From Kribbella flavida DSM 17836 (GTDB lineage: Bacteria > Actinomycetota > Actinomycetes > Propionibacteriales > Kribbellaceae), in the NCBI RefSeq assembly GCF_000024345.1, contig NC_013729.1:1054001-1118000 (forward strand): a stretch of 64,000 nucleotides of DNA. Direction: 5' to 3'. Positions within the stretch are counted from its first letter, which is position 1, and each line of letters opens with the position of its first letter. The notes below the pieces were generated by a model. It saw only the letters and a list, made by a program, of their open reading frames with translations, searched no databases and had not been told where the DNA came from. The position numbers and the translations under genes are program-made. Below are positions 50,011-59,865 of the stretch, one piece after another.

Positions 50011-50973
50011 ATGCCAGGCAGCAGTCAACGCAAGGGCGCGATCCGCAAGAAGGCGCGCGGCAACCCGACCGCGGGATCCGGTGGCCGGGTCCGCCGCGGG
50101 CTCGAGGGCAGGGGCCCGACCCCGAAGGCCGAGGAGCGGGTCAAGCACCCGGCGTACAAGCGGGCCAAGGCGAAGGCCAAGGCGCAGGAGCGGTCCGCGG
50201 GCCGCCGCCCGGCCCGCAAGGACCCGGACGCGACCGTCGAGTGGGTCTACGGCCGCAACCCGGTGGTCGAGGCGCTGCGCGCCGGCGTACCGGCCAGCGC
50301 GATCTATGTTGCCGAGGGCACCGAGCGTGACCCGCGGCTGCGGGAGGCGCTGCTGCTGTCCGTCGAGCGCGGCGTCGCCCTGCTCGAGGTGCCGCGCCAG
50401 GAGCTGGACCGGCTCACCAGCAACGGCGTGCACCAAGGCCTCGCGATCCAGATCCCGCCGTACGAGTACGCCCATCCCGACGACCTGCTGCGCGCGGCGT
50501 ACGACGCCGACCAGGTGCCGCTGATCGTCGCGCTGGACGGTGTGACCGACCCCCGCAACCTGGGCGCGATCACCCGCTCGGCGGCGGCGTTCGGCGCCCA
50601 CGGCGTGCTGGTCCCCGAGCGCCGCGCCGCCTCGGTGTCCGCGTCGGCCTGGAAGACCTCGGCCGGCGCCGCCGCCCGGATCCCGGTCGCCCGCGCCACC
50701 AACCTGAACCGCGCGCTGAAGTCCTACAAGGACGCCGGCCTGTTCGTCATCGGCCTGGACATGGACGGCGAGGTGGAGCTGCCCGACCTCCAGGCCGCCA
50801 CCGACCCGATCGTCCTGGTCGTCGGCTCCGAGGGCAAAGGCCTGGCCCGCCTGGTCCGCGAGAACTGCGACCTCATCGTCTCCATCCCGATGACGTCGGC
50901 CACCGAGTCCCTCAACGCCGGCATCGCCACCGGCGTAGCCCTCTACGAAATCTCCCGCCGCCGCACCCAGTGA
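50011..50973 (+). CDS. rlmB: 23S rRNA (guanosine-2'-O)-methyltransferase RlmB
   Basis: The 320-residue SpoU-family (SPOUT) enzyme should 2'-O-methylate a guanosine in 23S rRNA. An extended Lys/Arg-rich N-terminus (about 1-70) is followed by the RNA-binding domain beginning [17 protein letters not shown]. The catalytic knot motifs are [37 protein letters not shown] and [20 protein letters not shown]. The start is ATG 50011 with an AAGGAAA site upstream, 4 bp after cysS. Confidence 0.95.
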   Translation: MPGSSQRKGAIRKKARGNPTAGSGGRVRRGLEGRGPTPKAEERVKHPAYKRAKAKAKAQERSAGRRPARKDPDATVEWVYGRNPVVEALRAGVPASAIYVAEGTERDPRLREALLLSVERGVALLEVPRQELDRLTSNGVHQGLAIQIPPYEYAHPDDLLRAAYDADQVPLIVALDGVTDPRNLGAITRSAAAFGAHGVLVPERRAASVSASAWKTSAGAAARIPVARATNLNRALKSYKDAGLFVIGLDMDGEVELPDLQAATDPIVLVVGSEGKGLARLVRENCDLIVSIPMTSATESLNAGIATGVALYEISRRRTQ

Positions 50974-50994
50974 GCTCGGACGCTGTGGCCTTGA

Positions 50995-51019
50995 TGTACC
51001 TACCTCAGGTAGGTACATT
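50995..51019. promoter_or_regulatory. vapBC operator and leaderless -10
   Basis: Two perfect 11-bp arms (TGTACCTACCT at 50995-51005 and AGGTAGGTACA at 51007-51017) flank a single C. The right arm overlaps the TACATT -10 (51014-51019), which ends 6 nt before the antitoxin ATG. This is the arrangement expected for autorepression by a VapBC complex. Confidence 0.75.
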
Positions 51020-51025
51020 GGCGTC

Positions 51026-51307
51026 ATGGTGACCATCGGGCTGCGCGAACTGAATCAGAACCCGTCGAAGGCGGTGGCCCGCGTCCGGGCCGGCGAGACG
51101 ATCGTGGTCACCGACCGCGGACGGCCGGTGCTCCGGCTCGTTCCCGAGCAGGAACAGCCCGCAACGCTGCAGCACATGATCGACTCCGGCGAAGTGGCTC
51201 CACCGGCTGAGTTCGGCATGCCGGATCTGGCGCTGGAGCTGGCACCGGAGGTCGAAAGCCTTTCCGACCTGCTGATCTCGGACCGCGACAAGGAGCGGCG
51301 TCGGTGA
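51026..51307 (+). CDS. vapB: Type II antitoxin, Phd/YefM-like (VapB)
   Basis: The 93-residue protein has a Phd/YefM DNA-binding N-terminus (VTIGLRELNQNPSKAVARVR, then AGETIVVTDRGRPVLRLVP) and an acidic C-terminal toxin-neutralising tail (about 50-93). It sits directly behind the palindromic operator, and its stop overlaps the toxin start as GTGA. All parts expected of a working antitoxin are present. Confidence 0.9.
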   Translation: MVTIGLRELNQNPSKAVARVRAGETIVVTDRGRPVLRLVPEQEQPATLQHMIDSGEVAPPAEFGMPDLALELAPEVESLSDLLISDRDKERRR

Positions 51308-51708
51308 TCTACCTGGACGCTTGTGCGCTGCTGAAGTTCATCAAGCCGGAGAAGGAGTCGGCCGCGTTGCGCAAGTGGCGCGAAGCGCTGCCGCCCGACA
51401 CGGAACTGCTCACGAGCGAGCTGGCCAAGTTGGAGATCACCCGAACGTTGCTGCGGGCCGGCGTCGACCATCAGCAGGTGCCGTACTTCACCGGCCAAGC
51501 GGTCCGCGGGATCTATGTCGTCGACCTCAGCTCGACCGTGCTCGCTCGGGCGATGGCTTACCGCACGGCGCGGCTCGGTTCTCTCGACGCCATCCATCTC
51601 GCCAGTGCGGAACCGTTCCGTGCTGACCTGGAGCAATTCGTCACGTACGACAAGGAGTTGAGCGGAGCTGCTGCCGAGCTGGGATTTCCGGTCCTCGCGC
51701 CGGCCTGA
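51304..51708 (+). CDS. vapC: PIN-domain ribonuclease toxin VapC
   Basis: The 134-residue PIN nuclease retains all four acidic residues of the metal site: Asp5 (MIYLDACALLK), Glu44 (ELAKLEITR), Asp95 (LGSLDAIHLA) and Asp116 (VTYDKEL). VapC toxins cleave tRNAs or rRNA and are held inactive by VapB. GTG 51304 overlaps the antitoxin stop. The pair appears intact and functional, unlike the second locus at 59866-60440. Confidence 0.92.
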   Translation: MIYLDACALLKFIKPEKESAALRKWREALPPDTELLTSELAKLEITRTLLRAGVDHQQVPYFTGQAVRGIYVVDLSSTVLARAMAYRTARLGSLDAIHLASAEPFRADLEQFVTYDKELSGAAAELGFPVLAPA

Positions 51709-51778
51709 CCAGACGGCAGTTCGCAGCACAACGCCCCCTGCCCCAGAGAGGGACAGAGGGCGCCGCGGATGCGACGGG

Positions 51779-52669
51779 TCAGTAGACGTTGACGCCGTAG
51801 CGGTTGAGGACCTCGATGACGGGCTGGAAGTAGGTCGTGCCGCCGGTGGAGCAGTTGCCGCTGCCGCCGGAGGTCAGACCCAGGGCGGTGGAGCCGGCGA
51901 ACAGTGAGCCGCCGGAGTCGCCGCCTTCGGCGCAGACGTTGGTGCGGATCAGGCCGCTGACGGAGCCCTCGGGGTAGTTCACCGTCGCGTTGACGCCGGT
52001 GACCGAGCCGCTGCGCAGACCGGTGGTGCTGCCGCTGCGGCGCACGGCCTGGCCGACGGACGCGTTGCCCGCCGTGGTGATGTCCTGGTACGAGCCGTTG
52101 TAGAGGTACACGTTGCCGGGGTGGTTCGTGTACGACGTGCTGTACCGGACGATGCCGTAGTCGTTGCCCGGGAAGCTGCTGCCGGTCCGGGTGCCGAGCA
52201 CGGTGGACTGCGACGAGTTGGCGTACCAGGTGCTGGCCGAGTTGGTGCAGTGGCCGGCGGTGATGAAGTAGTAGGTGCCGGCGCTGTCGCGGACGTTGAA
52301 GCCGAGCGAGCAGCGGTAGCCGCCACCGTAGATGGCCTGTCCGCCGCTGATCCGCTTGCTGAGTACGCCGGGCAGCTTCTCCAGCACGACCTGGCTGCCG
52401 AAGCGCTTGGTGACGGCGGTGAGAGCGGCGAACTTGCCGCCGCTCACGGTGTCGTCGTACGAGACGATGATGCGGCCGGACTTCTCGTCGGTCATCCAGG
52501 CGGTGCCCGGGATCGACGCCTCCTTGGCCAGGGTGGCGGTGATGCTGCTCGCCGAGGTGACGGCGGGTGCCTCGCCACCCGGGGCCGCGTTGGCCGGGGC
52601 TGCGAGCTGAACGGTGGTGGTGGCCAGACCGGCGGTTGCCAGCAGGGCCACGGCACGGCGAATACGCAT
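51779..52669 (-). CDS. Secreted S1 serine protease, streptogrisin-like
   Basis: The 296-residue preproprotein has a signal peptide ([20 protein letters not shown], cleavage after ANA), a propeptide of about 80 residues ([20 protein letters not shown]) and a mature chymotrypsin-fold domain. The triad is His in [11 protein letters not shown], Asp in NDYGIVRYS and Ser in [14 protein letters not shown]. Two disulfide pairs are expected (Cys in YRCSLGF/GHC and in VCAEGG/GNCSTGG). This is the alpha-lytic/streptogrisin subfamily (S1E/S1D), used for extracellular protein digestion. ATG 52669 begins the signal peptide. Confidence 0.92.
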   Translation of the reverse strand: MRIRRAVALLATAGLATTTVQLAAPANAAPGGEAPAVTSASSITATLAKEASIPGTAWMTDEKSGRIIVSYDDTVSGGKFAALTAVTKRFGSQVVLEKLPGVLSKRISGGQAIYGGGYRCSLGFNVRDSAGTYYFITAGHCTNSASTWYANSSQSTVLGTRTGSSFPGNDYGIVRYSTSYTNHPGNVYLYNGSYQDITTAGNASVGQAVRRSGSTTGLRSGSVTGVNATVNYPEGSVSGLIRTNVCAEGGDSGGSLFAGSTALGLTSGGSGNCSTGGTTYFQPVIEVLNRYGVNVY

Positions 52670-52783
52670 GGTTGTGCCTCCTCACGATGAGGACGCGCTC
52701 GGGGCGGGTGCGTCCTTGACTCAACCGCCGGAAGGCATACCCAGTTGTTCGCTGAGTATTCGGACAATCTCTCAGCGTGAGGG

Positions 52784-54436
52784 TTATCCTCCGTACGTCA
52801 GCGTCCGGACGAGGGTTTGCCCGCTCCCGGACAGGTCGGCGTGCTCCACCTCGACCTCCCAGTCCTCGCCGTCGATCGTCACCGTCATCACCCCGTTGTC
52901 GAACCACGGCCCGTACGCCGTCCGCCAGGTCGCCGCGACGTCCTGGACCCCGGCCGACCGGGCCAGCTTGTGCAGCAGAAACGTCAGCCACCGGCTGTCC
53001 AGCAGCTTGTTCGCCACCCGCACGTGCTGGGGGATCGGGTTGCGGAAGGGGGACATCGTCAACTGCCGGATCGCCGTCTCCGGATGCCGTACGCCGGTCA
53101 GCCGCGCCTCGGCGAGGTAGCTGCAGTGCACGTCGCCGGACAGCATCAGGATCGAGGCCGGCGGGTCCTCGGCGCGGACCAGGTCGGTCAGCAGCTCGGT
53201 CACGTCGTCGAAGGACTTCCGGAACGACGCCCAGTGCTCCAGGTCCATCCCTTGCCGGATCCGCTCGCCGATCCGGGCGCCGCGCGGACCCCAGGCGCCG
53301 GACGAGATCGCCTCGTCCCAGCCCTCCAGGTGGTGCAGCCCGGGCGCGAGCAGGAACGGCAGCGTGGAGGCGAGCAGCAGGTGGTGGATCGGCTGCGACG
53401 CTTCGACCGTGTGCCGGCGAACCCACTTCCACTCGTGCGCGTCGACCATGGCCCGGTCGTCCGGTTCCAGGTGCCGAGAGCAGCGCGAGTCGACCGCCAG
53501 CAGCCGGACCCCGTGGGCCCGCGCGCCGAAGTCGCGGTAGTAGCTCCACCGGGTGGACGCCGGGTCCTCGTCCGCCTTCCAGGCGAAGGAGTCCAGGTAC
53601 GCCGTCCGCTCGTCGTCGTCGGTCAGCGTCAGCATCGCCGCGTAGGTGGGGTCCTGGGCCAGCTGCTCCGGCGACAGGTTGCCGAGGTGCTGGTAGACCC
53701 AGTACGACGCGTAGGCGCCGACCACCCGGTCGTGCCACCACGGCTGGCTGGTGACCCACTCGCGCCAGGTCAGCGACGTGTTCCAGTCGTCCCGCAGGTC
53801 GTGGTCGTCGAGCAGCATGCACAGTGGCACGGTCGAGAACAGCCAGCGCACCGCAGGGTTCGTCCAGGCGTCGTCGTACAGCCAGGTGTACTCCTCGAAG
53901 TTGCCGATCTCGTCCTGCACCTCCGAGCCCGGCCGGCCGCCGTGCGCGGCCCGCAGCTGCTCCAGAACGGCGTCCGACGGGTCGTCGGCGTACACCTGGT
54001 CCCCGAGCAGCAGGATCGCGTCGGGCGTCTCGTCGCCCGATCCGCCGCCCCGTCCGGCCATCCGCTCGGCCAGCGCGACCAGCGCGTCCGGGCCGAACTC
54101 CTTGAACCCCTGCTCGTCGAACGGCGCCGACCGCCGGCAGGACCCGAAGGTCAGCCGGAACGTGCCGTCGGCCCGCGGGGTCCGGATCGTGCTCGGCCCG
54201 TACGGCGAGTCGGCCGGCGGCCACACCCGGTTCCCGTCCAGGTGCACCTCGTACGGCGTACTGGTGGCCGGCTCGAGCCCTTCGATCAGCACCAGCGCGT
54301 AGTGGTGCCCGTGCACGGACCAGGTCCGGGCCCGGTGGCCGAGGATCTCGACCTCGCCCGGCTCGGTCGTCTCCACCCAGACGGTGGCCCGCGTCTCGTC
54401 GACGTACCGCAGGAGCGGCCCCAACTGCAGCTGCAT
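52784..54436 (-). CDS. PhoD-family phosphatase/phosphodiesterase
   Basis: The 550-residue protein belongs to the PhoD-like metallophosphatases. A fibronectin-like N-terminal domain (about 1-100) precedes the catalytic domain with FGSCRRSAPFDE, the metal motif ILLLGDQVYADD, LLDDHDLRDDW and the late MLSGDVHCSYLAEARL. It has no Tat or Sec signal, so unlike classic PhoD it is probably cytoplasmic. A -10 TACGTT (54443-54448) ends 6 nt before ATG 54436. I do not see a convincing PHO box in its short upstream region. Confidence 0.87.
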   Translation of the reverse strand: MQLQLGPLLRYVDETRATVWVETTEPGEVEILGHRARTWSVHGHHYALVLIEGLEPATSTPYEVHLDGNRVWPPADSPYGPSTIRTPRADGTFRLTFGSCRRSAPFDEQGFKEFGPDALVALAERMAGRGGGSGDETPDAILLLGDQVYADDPSDAVLEQLRAAHGGRPGSEVQDEIGNFEEYTWLYDDAWTNPAVRWLFSTVPLCMLLDDHDLRDDWNTSLTWREWVTSQPWWHDRVVGAYASYWVYQHLGNLSPEQLAQDPTYAAMLTLTDDDERTAYLDSFAWKADEDPASTRWSYYRDFGARAHGVRLLAVDSRCSRHLEPDDRAMVDAHEWKWVRRHTVEASQPIHHLLLASTLPFLLAPGLHHLEGWDEAISSGAWGPRGARIGERIRQGMDLEHWASFRKSFDDVTELLTDLVRAEDPPASILMLSGDVHCSYLAEARLTGVRHPETAIRQLTMSPFRNPIPQHVRVANKLLDSRWLTFLLHKLARSAGVQDVAATWRTAYGPWFDNGVMTVTIDGEDWEVEVEHADLSGSGQTLVRTLTYGG

Positions 54437-54442
54437 TCGATG

Positions 54443-54448
54443 AACGTA
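54443..54448 (-). promoter_or_regulatory. Leaderless -10 element of the phoD-like gene
   Basis: TACGTT on the minus strand ends 6 nt before ATG 54436. The opposite strand may carry a GACAAT -10 (54486-54491) for the divergent regulator. Confidence 0.45.
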
Positions 54449-54520
54449 CCGGTGTCCGCAACCCGGCGGTGACCGGTGCATCCGGGACAATGGCGGTTCG
54501 CGACCGAGGGGGTACCGGGA

Positions 54521-57262
54521 GTGACCGGAGCATCGTTGTGGATTCGTCTGCTGGGCTCGTTCGAAGTCCGCCGGCAGCGCCACGTCCTCGAGGTCCCCGC
54601 CGGTCGGCAGCGGTCGGTGCTGGCGGCGCTCGCCGTGTCCGGGCCACGGATGGTTCCGGTCGACGTGCTGATCGACCTGACCTGGGGTGAAAGTCTGCCG
54701 GGCAACGCGAAGAGCGCGCTGCACAACAACGTCCGGCGACTGCGCAAACTCCTCGGCCAGGACACCATCCGGACCGTGCCTGGCGGCTACCAGCTTGAGC
54801 CGGGGGCTGCCGAGGTCGACGTGACCCGGTTCGTGCGGCTGACCGAGGAAGCCGCGCAGGCAGCTCCGGGCGCAGCGGCGAAGCTGCTGGACGAGGCGCT
54901 GCAGCTGTGGGCCGGAGAACCGTTCACCGGCGTACCGTCCGGCCCGTTGCAGGACGAGCACCTGCCGGCCCTGACCGAGCGTCATCTGGCGGCGATCGAG
55001 CAACGCATCGACCTGGCGGAGGACTCCGCGGAGTGGATCCCGCAGCTGAATGAGCTGGTCTCGCGCTACCCGCTCCGCGAGTCACTCTGGCTGCGGCTGC
55101 TCACCGCACTGCAGCGCTCCGGTCGTCAGGCCGAGGCTCTGTCCCGCTATGAGGAGCTCCGTCTGCTCGTCACCGACCAGCTGGGCACACCGCCCGCCGC
55201 CGAGCTGCAGCAGCTGTACCACGCTCTGCTCGCGCCGGACCCGGCTCCTGCTCCGGCAGCGCCACCAGCAGGTCGGCCGGTACCGCGGCAGCTCCCGCCG
55301 GCGCCGGTCCGCTGCGTCGGGCGGCCAGGCGACCTCGCAGCCCTCGACCGGATGCGGGCGCGGTCGGCCCGGACGATCGCACTGCACGGACCCGGCGGAG
55401 TCGGCAAGACAACGCTCGGCCTGCAATGGGCCACCCGGACAGCGTCGGACTACCCCGATGGTCAGCTCTACCTTGACCTGCGTGGGTACGGGCCGGACGA
55501 ACCGCTGGAGCCGCTTGCAGGCCTTGGGATGTTGCTGCGGTCGGCCGGCGTACCGGACCGTGCGGTGCCCGCGACCGTGGCTGAGCGGACCGCGCTGCTG
55601 CGCACGGTCCTCAGCGACCGCCGCATGCTGGTCTTCCTCGACAACGCCCGGGACTCCGACCACGTCCGCCCGCTGCTGCCCGGTGGCGACTGCCTGACCA
55701 TCGTCACCAGCCGCAACGAGCTGCTCGGGCTGGCCGTCCGGGACGGTGCGTCGAGGCACGCCGTACGACTGCTGTCGATGGCCGAGTCCGTCGAGCTGCT
55801 GGAAGCGACCCTCGGTGTACCGGCTGACCGGTCCGCCCTGGAAGAGCTGGCCGAACTGTGCGGACACCTCCCGCTCGCACTGACCATCGCCGCGCTGCAG
55901 TCGTCGCGCCACGACAGCCCAGTCAGTACGACGGTTGCCGCGCTCCGGGCCCAGCAGGACCGGCTCGACCTGCTCTCCGACTCGCACGACTCCAGCACCG
56001 ACCTCCGCACCGTGCTGGCCTGGTCGTACGACGCTCTGGACCGCCAGGAGGCCCGCGCCTTCGCACTGCTCGGCCTGCACCCGACGCCGGACTTCGAGCT
56101 GAACCTCGCCGCCGCGCTGATCGGCGAGCCACGGCAACGCGCCCGCCGCCTGATGGACCGGCTCGCGGCCGTCCATCTGCTTCAGGTCGTCGGCCGGGAC
56201 CACTACCGCCTGCACGACCTGCTCGCCGTCTTCGCCGCGGAGCTGGCCGAGCGGGAGCCGGAACGCAAGGACGCCCTGACCCGCCTCGACGACTGGTACA
56301 TCCTCACCACGGCCGCGGCGCGGACCGCATTGCTCCGGGCGGTCAGGGATCGGGACTACCAGCCCAGGACCGCGCTCGAGCCGCTCGAGTTCGAAGGACT
56401 TCCCGACGCCTTCGCCTGGTACCGGCGCCGGCACGGGGCCGTGCAGAGGTTGGTGCACGCGGCCGCCGAGCGTGGCGACCACGAGCGCGTCGTGGCACTC
56501 ACCGCCGAGCTCTGCGACCTGCAGACCGTGGACCGCGATCCGGACACGGTCGAGTGGCTGGCGATCGCGGAGCTGGGTGTCCAGGCAGCCGATGAACTCG
56601 GCGACCCGGCGCTGCGCGGTTGGGCCCGGTTCCGCCGGGCGCGAGGGCTTTTCCTGTCCGGGGACCCGACCGGCGCCATCGCGGAACAGCAGAAGGTGTG
56701 CGACCTGGCCCGGCTGCACGGCAACGCAAGGCTGCTGGCCGCCGCCCTTACCTTCCTGACGGCGGCGTTGGGCACCATCGGGCAGCGTGAGGAGGCGCGG
56801 CAGGCCGCCACCGAGGCGGTGGAGCTGGCCCGGGCGTCGACCGAGCGGTCCATGCGGCTCCGACTGGCCCACGCTTTGATCAACCTGGGGGGAACTGAGC
56901 TCGACTTGGTCGAGCCGATCGCCGACGCCATCGAGCACACCACGGAGGCGCTGGAAATCTACCGAGAGCTCGAATCGGGCTACCACGCCGGCCGCGCGCT
57001 GGCGAACCTGTCCGAGATGGCGATGGCGACAGGCGACGCGAAGCAGGCGCTCGCGTACACCGACGCGGCCCTGGCGGAGTTGGCCGGGCTGGAAGACCGG
57101 CTCTCCCAGCAGCCGCTGTCGATCCACCGCGGCCACGTCCTGGTCGCGCTCGGGCGGCGCGACGAGGCGCGGGCGGTCTGGCAGCAGGCGCTGGAGGTGT
57201 TCACCGCCGCCGGTGACGACCGTCGCCGGGCGGAACTGACCGAGCTGATCGCCGGCCTCTGA
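54521..57262 (+). CDS. SARP-type regulator with BTAD and NB-ARC domains
   Basis: The 913-residue AfsR-like activator has an OmpR-like winged helix (about 8-95; LLGSFEVRRQRHVLEVPAGR), a BTAD domain (about 100-245), and an NB-ARC NTPase with Walker A HGPGGVGKTT near residue 290 and Walker B RMLVFLDNARDSDH. The C-terminal tetratricopeptide repeats (about 640-913) include ATGDAKQALAYTDAALAELA. GTG 54521 is preferred to GTG 54476 because it follows a GAGGGGG site and begins the winged helix as in relatives. It is divergent from the phoD-like gene. The targets are unknown. Confidence 0.85.
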   Translation: MTGASLWIRLLGSFEVRRQRHVLEVPAGRQRSVLAALAVSGPRMVPVDVLIDLTWGESLPGNAKSALHNNVRRLRKLLGQDTIRTVPGGYQLEPGAAEVDVTRFVRLTEEAAQAAPGAAAKLLDEALQLWAGEPFTGVPSGPLQDEHLPALTERHLAAIEQRIDLAEDSAEWIPQLNELVSRYPLRESLWLRLLTALQRSGRQAEALSRYEELRLLVTDQLGTPPAAELQQLYHALLAPDPAPAPAAPPAGRPVPRQLPPAPVRCVGRPGDLAALDRMRARSARTIALHGPGGVGKTTLGLQWATRTASDYPDGQLYLDLRGYGPDEPLEPLAGLGMLLRSAGVPDRAVPATVAERTALLRTVLSDRRMLVFLDNARDSDHVRPLLPGGDCLTIVTSRNELLGLAVRDGASRHAVRLLSMAESVELLEATLGVPADRSALEELAELCGHLPLALTIAALQSSRHDSPVSTTVAALRAQQDRLDLLSDSHDSSTDLRTVLAWSYDALDRQEARAFALLGLHPTPDFELNLAAALIGEPRQRARRLMDRLAAVHLLQVVGRDHYRLHDLLAVFAAELAEREPERKDALTRLDDWYILTTAAARTALLRAVRDRDYQPRTALEPLEFEGLPDAFAWYRRRHGAVQRLVHAAAERGDHERVVALTAELCDLQTVDRDPDTVEWLAIAELGVQAADELGDPALRGWARFRRARGLFLSGDPTGAIAEQQKVCDLARLHGNARLLAAALTFLTAALGTIGQREEARQAATEAVELARASTERSMRLRLAHALINLGGTELDLVEPIADAIEHTTEALEIYRELESGYHAGRALANLSEMAMATGDAKQALAYTDAALAELAGLEDRLSQQPLSIHRGHVLVALGRRDEARAVWQQALEVFTAAGDDRRRAELTELIAGL

Positions 57263-57268
57263 GCGGTG

Positions 57269-57853
57269 TCAGTCGACCCGCAGGGAGTGCAGCACGAACG
57301 AGGCGAGCTCGCGGTAGGCCTCGGCGTCGTTCAGGCCGGTACGGCGGGCGATGTCCCCGCGCTGGATCGCCTGCATGGTGTGGGCGACCATCTCGGCGGC
57401 GAAGCCGATGTCGACCTGGCGGAACGTCTTGCTGGCGATGCCGTCCTCGATCAGTGTACGGACCCGGTCGGCGGCGATCCGGGTGTTGCGCTCGTACACC
57501 GAGCGGGCCGGCGCGAAGGTCGACACGTCGTCGAGGAAGGTGCGGCTGGCCGGCCGCAGCGCGTCGGCGACCGCGTTCAGGTAGGCGGCGATCCGGCGGT
57601 CGTGCCGGGTCTGCCGGGCGACCGTCGCCTCGACCTGGGCGGTGGCGTTCTTGAAGTAGTGCTTGACCACCTCGACCGCGAGCTGCTCCTTGCTCGGCGC
57701 CAGCGCGTACAGGGTGGTCTTGCTGCAGCGCAGTTCGGCGGCCAGGTCGTCCAGGGTGAACCTGCTGAAGCCCTGCGTGAGGAACAACGACAGAAGCCGG
57801 TCGAGCAGCTCGGACTGCCGGCGGGTGCGGCGTCCCGGGACGACTGTTGTCAT
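57269..57853 (-). CDS. TetR-family regulator of the acyl-CoA dehydrogenase operon
   Basis: The 194-residue repressor has a TetR helix-turn-helix at about 14-60 (LLDRLLSLFLTQGFSRFTLD, then DLAAELRCSKTTLYALAPSK). The ligand domain contains ASRTFLDDVSTFAPARSVYE. It is divergent from an acyl-CoA dehydrogenase/SDR operon with a dyad between them, so it probably senses an acyl-CoA. Its 3' end is 6 bp from the convergent SARP gene. Confidence 0.87.
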   Translation of the reverse strand: MTTVVPGRRTRRQSELLDRLLSLFLTQGFSRFTLDDLAAELRCSKTTLYALAPSKEQLAVEVVKHYFKNATAQVEATVARQTRHDRRIAAYLNAVADALRPASRTFLDDVSTFAPARSVYERNTRIAADRVRTLIEDGIASKTFRQVDIGFAAEMVAHTMQAIQRGDIARRTGLNDAEAYRELASFVLHSLRVD

Positions 57854-57871
57854 ATCGAGACAGCATAGAAC

Positions 57872-57897
57872 GATACTGGACTTGAGTCTTCAGTATC
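57872..57897. promoter_or_regulatory. Operator-like dyad, TetR / acyl-CoA dehydrogenase
   Basis: GATACTG (57872-57878) and CAGTATC (57891-57897) form a dyad around an inner GACT-TG-AGTC (57879-57888). It lies in the AT-richer divergent promoter region, 19 bp from the TetR start and 41 bp from the dehydrogenase start. Confidence 0.6.
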
Positions 57898-57938
57898 AAT
57901 ACGAGTACCGTTTCAGCACCCACCGAGAGGGGTGCCCG

Positions 57939-59093
57939 ATGGCCGTCGACCGGCTGCTGCCCACCGAGGAATCCACCGACCTGCTGGCCCTGGTCCGGGA
58001 CCTGTGCGAGCACGAGCTGGCGCCGTACGCGGCGCAGGCTGAGGAGACCGAGACCTTCCCGCGGACCGCCTTCCGGACCCTCGGCAAGGCCGGGCTGCTC
58101 GGACTGCCGTACCCGGAGCAGTACGGCGGCGCCGACCAGCCGTACGAGGTCTACCTGCAGATGCTGGAGGAGATCGCGGCGGCCTGGATGTCGGTCGGCG
58201 TCGGCCTGTCGGTGCACACGATGACCAGCTACGCGGTGGCGACCCGTGGCACCGATGAGCAGCGGGAGCAGCTGCTGCCGGACATGATCGGCGGCGAGCT
58301 GCTCGGCGCGTACGCGCTGTCGGAGCCGCAAGCCGGGTCCGACATCAGCGCGATGACCACCAAGGCGGTCCGCGACGGCGACGAGTACGTGCTGACCGGG
58401 ACCAAGGCGTGGATCACGCACGGCTCGCAGGCCGACTTCTACACCACGTTCGCCCGCACGTCGGCCGATGCCAAGCACGGGATCTCCGCCTTCCACGTGC
58501 CGGCCTCGACCGACGGCCTGAGCTTCGGCGCGCCCGAGCGGAAGATGGGCCTGACCGGCTCGACCACCACGCTGGTCAACTACGACCGGGTCCGGGTGCC
58601 GGCCGCGCACCTGATCGGCGCCGAGGGCGACGGGATGCGGATCGCGCTGTCCGCCCTCGACTCGGGCCGGCTGGGCATCGCCGCCTGCGCGGTGGGGTTG
58701 GCGCAGGCGGCGCTGGACTGCGCGGCGGCGTACGCGCTGGAGCGCAAGCAGTTCGGGCACGCGATCGCGGACTTCCAGGGGCTGCAGTTCCTGCTCGCCG
58801 ACATGGCCGCCGCGGTGGAGTCCGCCCGGGCGACGTACCTGCAGGCGGCCCGGCGGCGCGACCTCGGCCGGCCGTTCACCCAGCAGGCGGCGATCGCCAA
58901 GCTGGTCTGCACCGACGCCGCGATGAAGGTGACCACCGACGCGGTCCAGGTGCTCGGTGGCTACGGTTACACCCGCGACTTCCCGGCCGAGCGCTACATG
59001 CGCGAGGCCAAGGTGACGCAGATCTTCGAAGGAACCAACCAGATCCAGCGCCTGGTGATCAGCCGCGACCTGCTCAGGAGTGTGTCTCGATGA
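57939..59093 (+). CDS. Acyl-CoA dehydrogenase
   Basis: The 384-residue flavoenzyme oxidises an acyl-CoA to the enoyl-CoA. The FAD and substrate segments [14 protein letters not shown] and [17 protein letters not shown], the signature [20 protein letters not shown], and the C-terminal [20 protein letters not shown] then [14 protein letters not shown], with the catalytic Glu, are all present. ATG 57939 follows a GAGAGGGG site. Its stop overlaps the next gene as ATGA. Chain-length preference cannot be read. Confidence 0.93.
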   Translation: MAVDRLLPTEESTDLLALVRDLCEHELAPYAAQAEETETFPRTAFRTLGKAGLLGLPYPEQYGGADQPYEVYLQMLEEIAAAWMSVGVGLSVHTMTSYAVATRGTDEQREQLLPDMIGGELLGAYALSEPQAGSDISAMTTKAVRDGDEYVLTGTKAWITHGSQADFYTTFARTSADAKHGISAFHVPASTDGLSFGAPERKMGLTGSTTTLVNYDRVRVPAAHLIGAEGDGMRIALSALDSGRLGIAACAVGLAQAALDCAAAYALERKQFGHAIADFQGLQFLLADMAAAVESARATYLQAARRRDLGRPFTQQAAIAKLVCTDAAMKVTTDAVQVLGGYGYTRDFPAERYMREAKVTQIFEGTNQIQRLVISRDLLRSVSR

Positions 59094-59857
59094 AGCTCGG
59101 CCCGAACGACGTTGCCCTGGTCACCGGCGGTGGCTCCGGTCTCGGCGAGGCGACCGTACGCCGGCTCGCCGCCGCCGGGGTCGCCGTGGTGATCTGCGAC
59201 CTGCCGTCGTCGGCGGGCAAGCGCATCGCCGACGAGCTGGGGGAGCGCGTCGTCTTCGCGCCCACCGACGTCACCGACGAGGCCGCCGTCGTCGCTGCCC
59301 TCGACGCCGCCGCCGAGCTCGGTGACCTGCGGGTGGTCGTCACCTGCGCCGGCATCGCCACCCCCGGCCGGGTCGTCGGCCGCAAGGGTCCGTTGCCGCT
59401 GGCAACCTTCCGGCAGGTGGTCGAGGTCAACCTGGTCGGCACCTTCAACGTGCTCCGGCTCGCCGCCGAGCGGATGGTCGCGCTGCCGGCCGGCGACGAC
59501 GGCGACCGCGGCGTGGTCGTGATGACCGCCTCGATCGCCGCGTACGACGGCCAGATCGGTCAGGCGGCGTACGCGGCCAGCAAGGGCGGCATCGTCGGAC
59601 TCACCCTGACCGCCGCCCGCGACCTGGCCGACAAGGGCATCCGCGTCGTCACCATCGCCCCCGGCACGATGGAGACCCCGATGCTGGCCGGCCTGCCCGA
59701 GGACGCCCGTACCGTCCTGGAGCAGCAGGTCCCGCACCCCGCCCGCCTCGGCCGCCCCGACGAGTACGCCGCCCTGGTCGCCCACATCCTCGACAACCAG
59801 CTGCTCAACGGCGAGGTCATCCGCCTCGACGGCGCCCTCCGGATGCCACCCCGCTGA
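59090..59857 (+). CDS. SDR, 3-hydroxyacyl-CoA dehydrogenase type 2-like
   Basis: The 255-residue SDR has the NAD-binding motif [11 protein letters not shown], the Asp after the second strand (VVICDLPSS) that prefers NAD+, the catalytic Ser ([12 protein letters not shown]) and the Tyr-x-x-x-Lys in AYAASKGGI. The sequence [19 protein letters not shown] and the end [10 protein letters not shown] are typical of the HSD17B10-like 3-hydroxyacyl-CoA dehydrogenases. ATGA overlap with the dehydrogenase gene suggests two steps of one beta-oxidation-type pathway. Confidence 0.9.
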   Translation: MKLGPNDVALVTGGGSGLGEATVRRLAAAGVAVVICDLPSSAGKRIADELGERVVFAPTDVTDEAAVVAALDAAAELGDLRVVVTCAGIATPGRVVGRKGPLPLATFRQVVEVNLVGTFNVLRLAAERMVALPAGDDGDRGVVVMTASIAAYDGQIGQAAYAASKGGIVGLTLTAARDLADKGIRVVTIAPGTMETPMLAGLPEDARTVLEQQVPHPARLGRPDEYAALVAHILDNQLLNGEVIRLDGALRMPPR

Positions 59858-59865
59858 AACTGCCC

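Noticed and set aside
54437..54520. PHO box upstream of the phoD-like gene
   Set aside because: Only a single GTTCATC half-unit overlapping the -10 is present, without a second unit at 11-bp pitch, so it is not distinguishable from chance.
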